Below, piece after piece: positions 5,361 through 7,979 of a stretch of 7,979 nucleotides of DNA; position 1 is the first letter of the stretch; each line of letters opens with the position of its first letter. Source of the DNA: Saprospirales bacterium (lineage in GTDB: Bacteria > Bacteroidota > Bacteroidia > Chitinophagales > Saprospiraceae); contig PWJP01000276.1 in the NCBI GenBank assembly GCA_003559985.1, positions 1-7,979 of the forward strand, given 5' to 3'. Under the pieces are notes generated by a model. It did no database searches, was not told the origin of the DNA, and was given only the letters and a program-made list of their open reading frames with translations. Made by a program: the position numbers and the translations under genes.

Positions 5361-7199
5361 ATGTGTGGCATAGTTGCTTACGTAGGACCTAAAGAAGCGT
5401 CACCAATCCTTCTACACGGATTGAAGCGACTCGAATACCGCGGATATGACAGCGCCGGTATCGCAGTGCTAAATGACCAGGTCAATGTCCTAAAGAAAAA
5501 GGGAAAGGTAGATGAGCTTAAAAAACTGACACAAAAACTCAAGCCCACAGGCACCCTGGGAATTGGCCACACACGCTGGGCAACACACGGAGCGCCCAAC
5601 GATGTCAATGCCCATCCGCACACCTCCACAGATGGAAAAATCGCCCTGGTGCACAATGGAATATTTGAAAATTGCGACACCCTGCGAAGTGCGTTGCAAA
5701 AACTCGGACACACCTTCCAAAGTGAAACCGATACCGAGGTGCTTGCACACCTGATCCAGGAGTACAAATCGAGGTACAATGTCCCACTTGAAGAATCAGT
5801 GCGATTGGCGCTGGAAAAAGTCGTCGGAGCTTACGCCATTGTGGTTATGGACCAGGACGAGCCCAATAAGTTGATTGCTGCAAGAAAGGCGAGCCCACTA
5901 GTGATTGGATTGGGAAAAAACGAGTTTTACGTGGCCAGCGATGCCACCCCACTGGTAGAGCACACCAGAGAGGTGGTCTATTTACAGGATGAAGAGATCG
6001 CGGTATTGGAGCCGGGACAAAAACTTTCCATCAAGACATTCAGGAATGAACCTCAAAAGCCGGCCATAGTTGAACTGGATATGGAAATTGAAGAGTTGGA
6101 AAAGGGAGGTTTTCCACACTTTATGCTCAAGGAGATACACCAGCAACCCGATACTATTGCAGATTGCATGAGAGGGCGTCTGAATGCCAAGGAAGTGTGG
6201 ACGCGACTAGGTGGAATGGAGACCTACCGAGAGCGAATAATGAATGCAAACCGGCTCATTATAACGGGTTGTGGTACCTCCTGGCACGCCGGTCTCATTG
6301 GCGAATACCTGATCGAAGACCTCGCAAGAATACCCGTTGAAGTGGAATACGCCTCGGAACTCCGCTACCGCAATCCGGTGATCAATTCCGGGGATGTGGT
6401 AATCGCACTTTCACAATCGGGAGAAACTGCCGACACACTGGCTGCCCTTCAACACGTAAAAGAAAAGGGAGCGTTAATCTACGGAATCGTAAATGCGGTG
6501 GGAAGCTCAATCGCACGAATCACAGATGCAGGATCGTACATCCATGCAGGACCGGAGATAGGAGTGGCATCCACCAAGGCATTTACCGCACAACTCACCC
6601 TGCTGTCGCTCATGGCCATTACACTGGGAAAGGCCAACAACACCCTCCACCCCGAATACTACAAGGAACTGGTTAAAGAACTCGACGAGATTCCCAACAA
6701 AGTGAGAAATATCCTCGCTAAGGACGAAACCATAAAGCAAATTGCCGCCTCTATCAAGGACGCCTCCAATGCACTTTACCTGGGAAGGGGTTACAATTTC
6801 CCCGTGGCTCTGGAGGGCGCGCTCAAGCTGAAGGAAATTTCATACATACATGCAGAGGGCTATCCGGCCGCGGAAATGAAACACGGCCCCATCGCACTCA
6901 TCGATGAGAACATGCCGGTGATTGTTTTGGCCACCAACCTCAGCGCATACGACAAGATAGTCTCCAATGTGCAGGAGGTAAAAGCCAGAAAAGGCACTGT
7001 AATCTCCGTGGTAACTGAAGGAGATAAAAAAATCAAACAATTATCCGACTACACCATTGAAATACCGAGGACTATAGAACCCCTCACCCCGCTTTTGTCA
7101 GTCATACCACTGCAATTGCTCTCTTACCACGTCGCCGTCATGAGGGACTGCAATGTGGATCAACCCAGAAACCTCGCTAAATCTGTAACTGTAGAATAA
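5361..7199 (+). CDS. glmS: Glutamine--fructose-6-phosphate aminotransferase (isomerizing)
   Basis: A full-length, 612-residue cytoplasmic enzyme (E. coli GlmS is 609) that makes glucosamine-6-phosphate from fructose-6-phosphate and glutamine, the first step to UDP-GlcNAc for peptidoglycan and lipopolysaccharide. The N-terminal glutaminase domain has the nucleophile C2 (exposed after Met removal), RGYDSAG (27-33), HTRWATHG (70-77), HNG (98-100) and SETDTE with D124. Two SIS domains follow with GCGTSWHA (303-310), SQSGET (351-356), GVASTKAF (401-408) and YPAAEMKHGP (501-510; K507 and H508 match the sugar-isomerase lysine and histidine). It ends QPRNLAKSVTVE, the conserved C-tail that closes the active site. 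No active-site residue is missing. It starts three bases after the DUF4270 stop, and no glmS ribozyme space exists upstream. Confidence 0.99.
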   Translation: MCGIVAYVGPKEASPILLHGLKRLEYRGYDSAGIAVLNDQVNVLKKKGKVDELKKLTQKLKPTGTLGIGHTRWATHGAPNDVNAHPHTSTDGKIALVHNGIFENCDTLRSALQKLGHTFQSETDTEVLAHLIQEYKSRYNVPLEESVRLALEKVVGAYAIVVMDQDEPNKLIAARKASPLVIGLGKNEFYVASDATPLVEHTREVVYLQDEEIAVLEPGQKLSIKTFRNEPQKPAIVELDMEIEELEKGGFPHFMLKEIHQQPDTIADCMRGRLNAKEVWTRLGGMETYRERIMNANRLIITGCGTSWHAGLIGEYLIEDLARIPVEVEYASELRYRNPVINSGDVVIALSQSGETADTLAALQHVKEKGALIYGIVNAVGSSIARITDAGSYIHAGPEIGVASTKAFTAQLTLLSLMAITLGKANNTLHPEYYKELVKELDEIPNKVRNILAKDETIKQIAASIKDASNALYLGRGYNFPVALEGALKLKEISYIHAEGYPAAEMKHGPIALIDENMPVIVLATNLSAYDKIVSNVQEVKARKGTVISVVTEGDKKIKQLSDYTIEIPRTIEPLTPLLSVIPLQLLSYHVAVMRDCNVDQPRNLAKSVTVE

Positions 7200-7208
7200 T
7201 TTAAAACC

Positions 7209-7835
7209 ATGGAATACAACTCACAAAGAGATAAACTCATTGTACCTGAATACGGCAGGCACATACAACGCATGATCGACCACGTTAAAACGATCAATAA
7301 CAGGGACCTCAGACAAGCTCATGCCGAGGCGGTCATCAAACTGATGGAAGCCATCAATCCGCAAAATAAATCCACCGCTGAGGCCACTGAACGCCTTTGG
7401 AACCACCTCTTCAGGATTGCCAATTTTGAACTCGATGTCACTCCCCCGGACGGCATCAACCCCTCACCCGATTCAGTGGTTAAAAGACCGGAAAAACCAG
7501 CCTACAACAAAACCCGGATCAGATACCGTCACTACGGCAACTACATTCAAAAACTGGTGGACAAAGCAGCAGAAGAAAGCGATCCCGCAAAACAGAGAGA
7601 TTTCCTGGTCATCATAGGCTCCTACATGAAATTGGCCTATAAGACGTGGAACCCCAAGCACTACGCCTCCGATGAAAACATTCGCGCGGACCTGAAAAAC
7701 CTCTGCAAAGGAAAACTGGAAGTGCCAGACGACATTTACCTCGACGCACTCTCCTCCTCCAAAACCATCCGCAAGGAAAATCCTAAAAATCCGGCTGTTC
7801 CCCAGCGTAAAAAGAAGAGGAGAAAGCGGAGGTAG
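7209..7835 (+). CDS. DUF4290 family protein with a basic C-terminal tail
   Basis: A 208-residue, probably cytoplasmic protein of a Bacteroidota family with no known function. The N-terminus MEYNSQRDKLIVPEYGRHIQ followed by MIDHVKTINNRDLRQ and LMEAINPQ is the family signature, and LWNHLFRIANFELDV and YGNYIQKLVDKA continue it; most of the chain looks helical. The final ten residues, QRKKKRRKRR, are almost all basic and could bind nucleic acid, ribosomes or acidic membrane surfaces; that is inference from charge only. It starts nine bases after the glmS stop and shares its transcript by position. In related genomes I recall murA or similar genes following it, but the sequence here ends too soon and shows no MurA start. 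Confidence 0.9.
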   Translation: MEYNSQRDKLIVPEYGRHIQRMIDHVKTINNRDLRQAHAEAVIKLMEAINPQNKSTAEATERLWNHLFRIANFELDVTPPDGINPSPDSVVKRPEKPAYNKTRIRYRHYGNYIQKLVDKAAEESDPAKQRDFLVIIGSYMKLAYKTWNPKHYASDENIRADLKNLCKGKLEVPDDIYLDALSSSKTIRKENPKNPAVPQRKKKRRKRR

Positions 7836-7887
7836 GATTTGGGTGTTATCAGCTTTGAGAGGCAGGTGACATGGGGAATTTTGTAGT

Positions 7888-7979
7888 TTATTGGTATTGT
7901 GTATGAATCGGGAAAACCATCCGACCACGAGTCTTAGCTTCATTCAAATCGAAATAACCCCAGGCCTCCCACATTCCCC
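7888..7979 (-). CDS. Possible C-terminal end of a convergent gene (partial, off the right edge)
   Basis: On the minus strand one frame is open from the window edge to a TAA at 7888-7890, about 30 codons. It contains WEAWGYFDLNEAKTRGRM and then VFPIHTQYQ before the stop. The aromatic and charged pattern reads like a real protein tail, and a convergent gene would explain why the conserved block ends here. No family is recognised. A plus-strand frame from ATG 7902 is also open to the edge, so the call is tentative. The rest of 7836-7979 shows no RNA gene or clear terminator. Confidence 0.3.
   Translation of the reverse strand, partial: GMWEAWGYFDLNEAKTRGRMVFPIHTQYQ

Noticed and set aside
5340..5361. 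glmS ribozyme or riboswitch upstream of glmS
   Set aside because: Only three bases separate the preceding gene from glmS, and no ribozyme-like fold region exists there.
7473..7943. 156-codon minus-strand frame covering most of DUF4290
   Set aside because: It overlaps a recognised family on the other strand, and its Phe/Val/Gly-rich product looks like an antisense shadow of the DUF4290 codons.
7902..7979. Plus-strand partial frame from ATG 7902 (MNRENHPTTSL...) as the next operon gene
   Set aside because: It does not resemble MurA or any family I know, has no ribosome-binding site, and the minus-strand frame over the same bases looks more protein-like.
1..7979. Mobile elements, CRISPR arrays, tRNA or rRNA genes, defence systems
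   Set aside because: I saw no transposase or recombinase motifs, no spaced direct repeats, no tRNA-like folds and no defence-gene signatures on either strand.

Overview
The window looks like a piece of a Bacteroidota chromosome; I cannot place it below phylum. The evidence is the run of a lone glycogen-synthase N-domain protein, a DUF4270 lipoprotein, GlmS and a DUF4290 protein, which is a familiar Bacteroidota gene order. It is supported by repeated TATCTTTG boxes matching the Bacteroidota -7 element (TAnnTTTG) and by weak or absent Shine-Dalgarno sites before several genes. Base composition looks even, with G+C in the mid-40s percent by eye. I see no transposase, integrase, CRISPR array, tRNA or rRNA.

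Layout. Bases 1-400 (minus strand) hold the N-terminal part of a metallo-beta-lactamase-fold hydrolase that runs off the left edge. A roughly 200-base divergent intergenic region follows. Next is a two-gene overlapping unit on the plus strand: a GNAT acetyltransferase (616-1092) and a two-helix membrane protein with a soluble, probably PH-like domain (1092-1646). Then come two separate four-helix membrane proteins of the DoxX superfamily (1741-2244 and 2424-2864). From 3025 to 7835 runs the conserved block: GT5-N-domain protein, DUF4270 lipoprotein, glmS and DUF4290 protein, all on the plus strand. The last 144 bases hold no complete gene. A possible convergent gene tail on the minus strand (7888-7979) is only suggestive.

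How the genes relate. GlmS makes glucosamine-6-phosphate, the entry point to UDP-GlcNAc for peptidoglycan and lipopolysaccharide. It starts 3 bases after the DUF4270 stop and ends 9 bases before the DUF4290 start, so these three are very probably co-transcribed. The GT5-N protein is separated from DUF4270 by 143 bases with two possible hairpins, so it may be its own unit. Its usual label, glycogen synthase, is doubtful: it lacks the KxGG substrate motif and the whole C-terminal Rossmann domain. The left half (hydrolase, GNAT, PH-like, two DoxX) looks like ordinary small housekeeping or stress genes with no single pathway.

I did not find a clearly new multi-gene system. The best leads are the non-canonical GT5-N protein linked to glmS and two uncharacterised families, small leader ORFs that end on or just before start codons, and an altered acetyl-CoA-binding loop in the GNAT protein.
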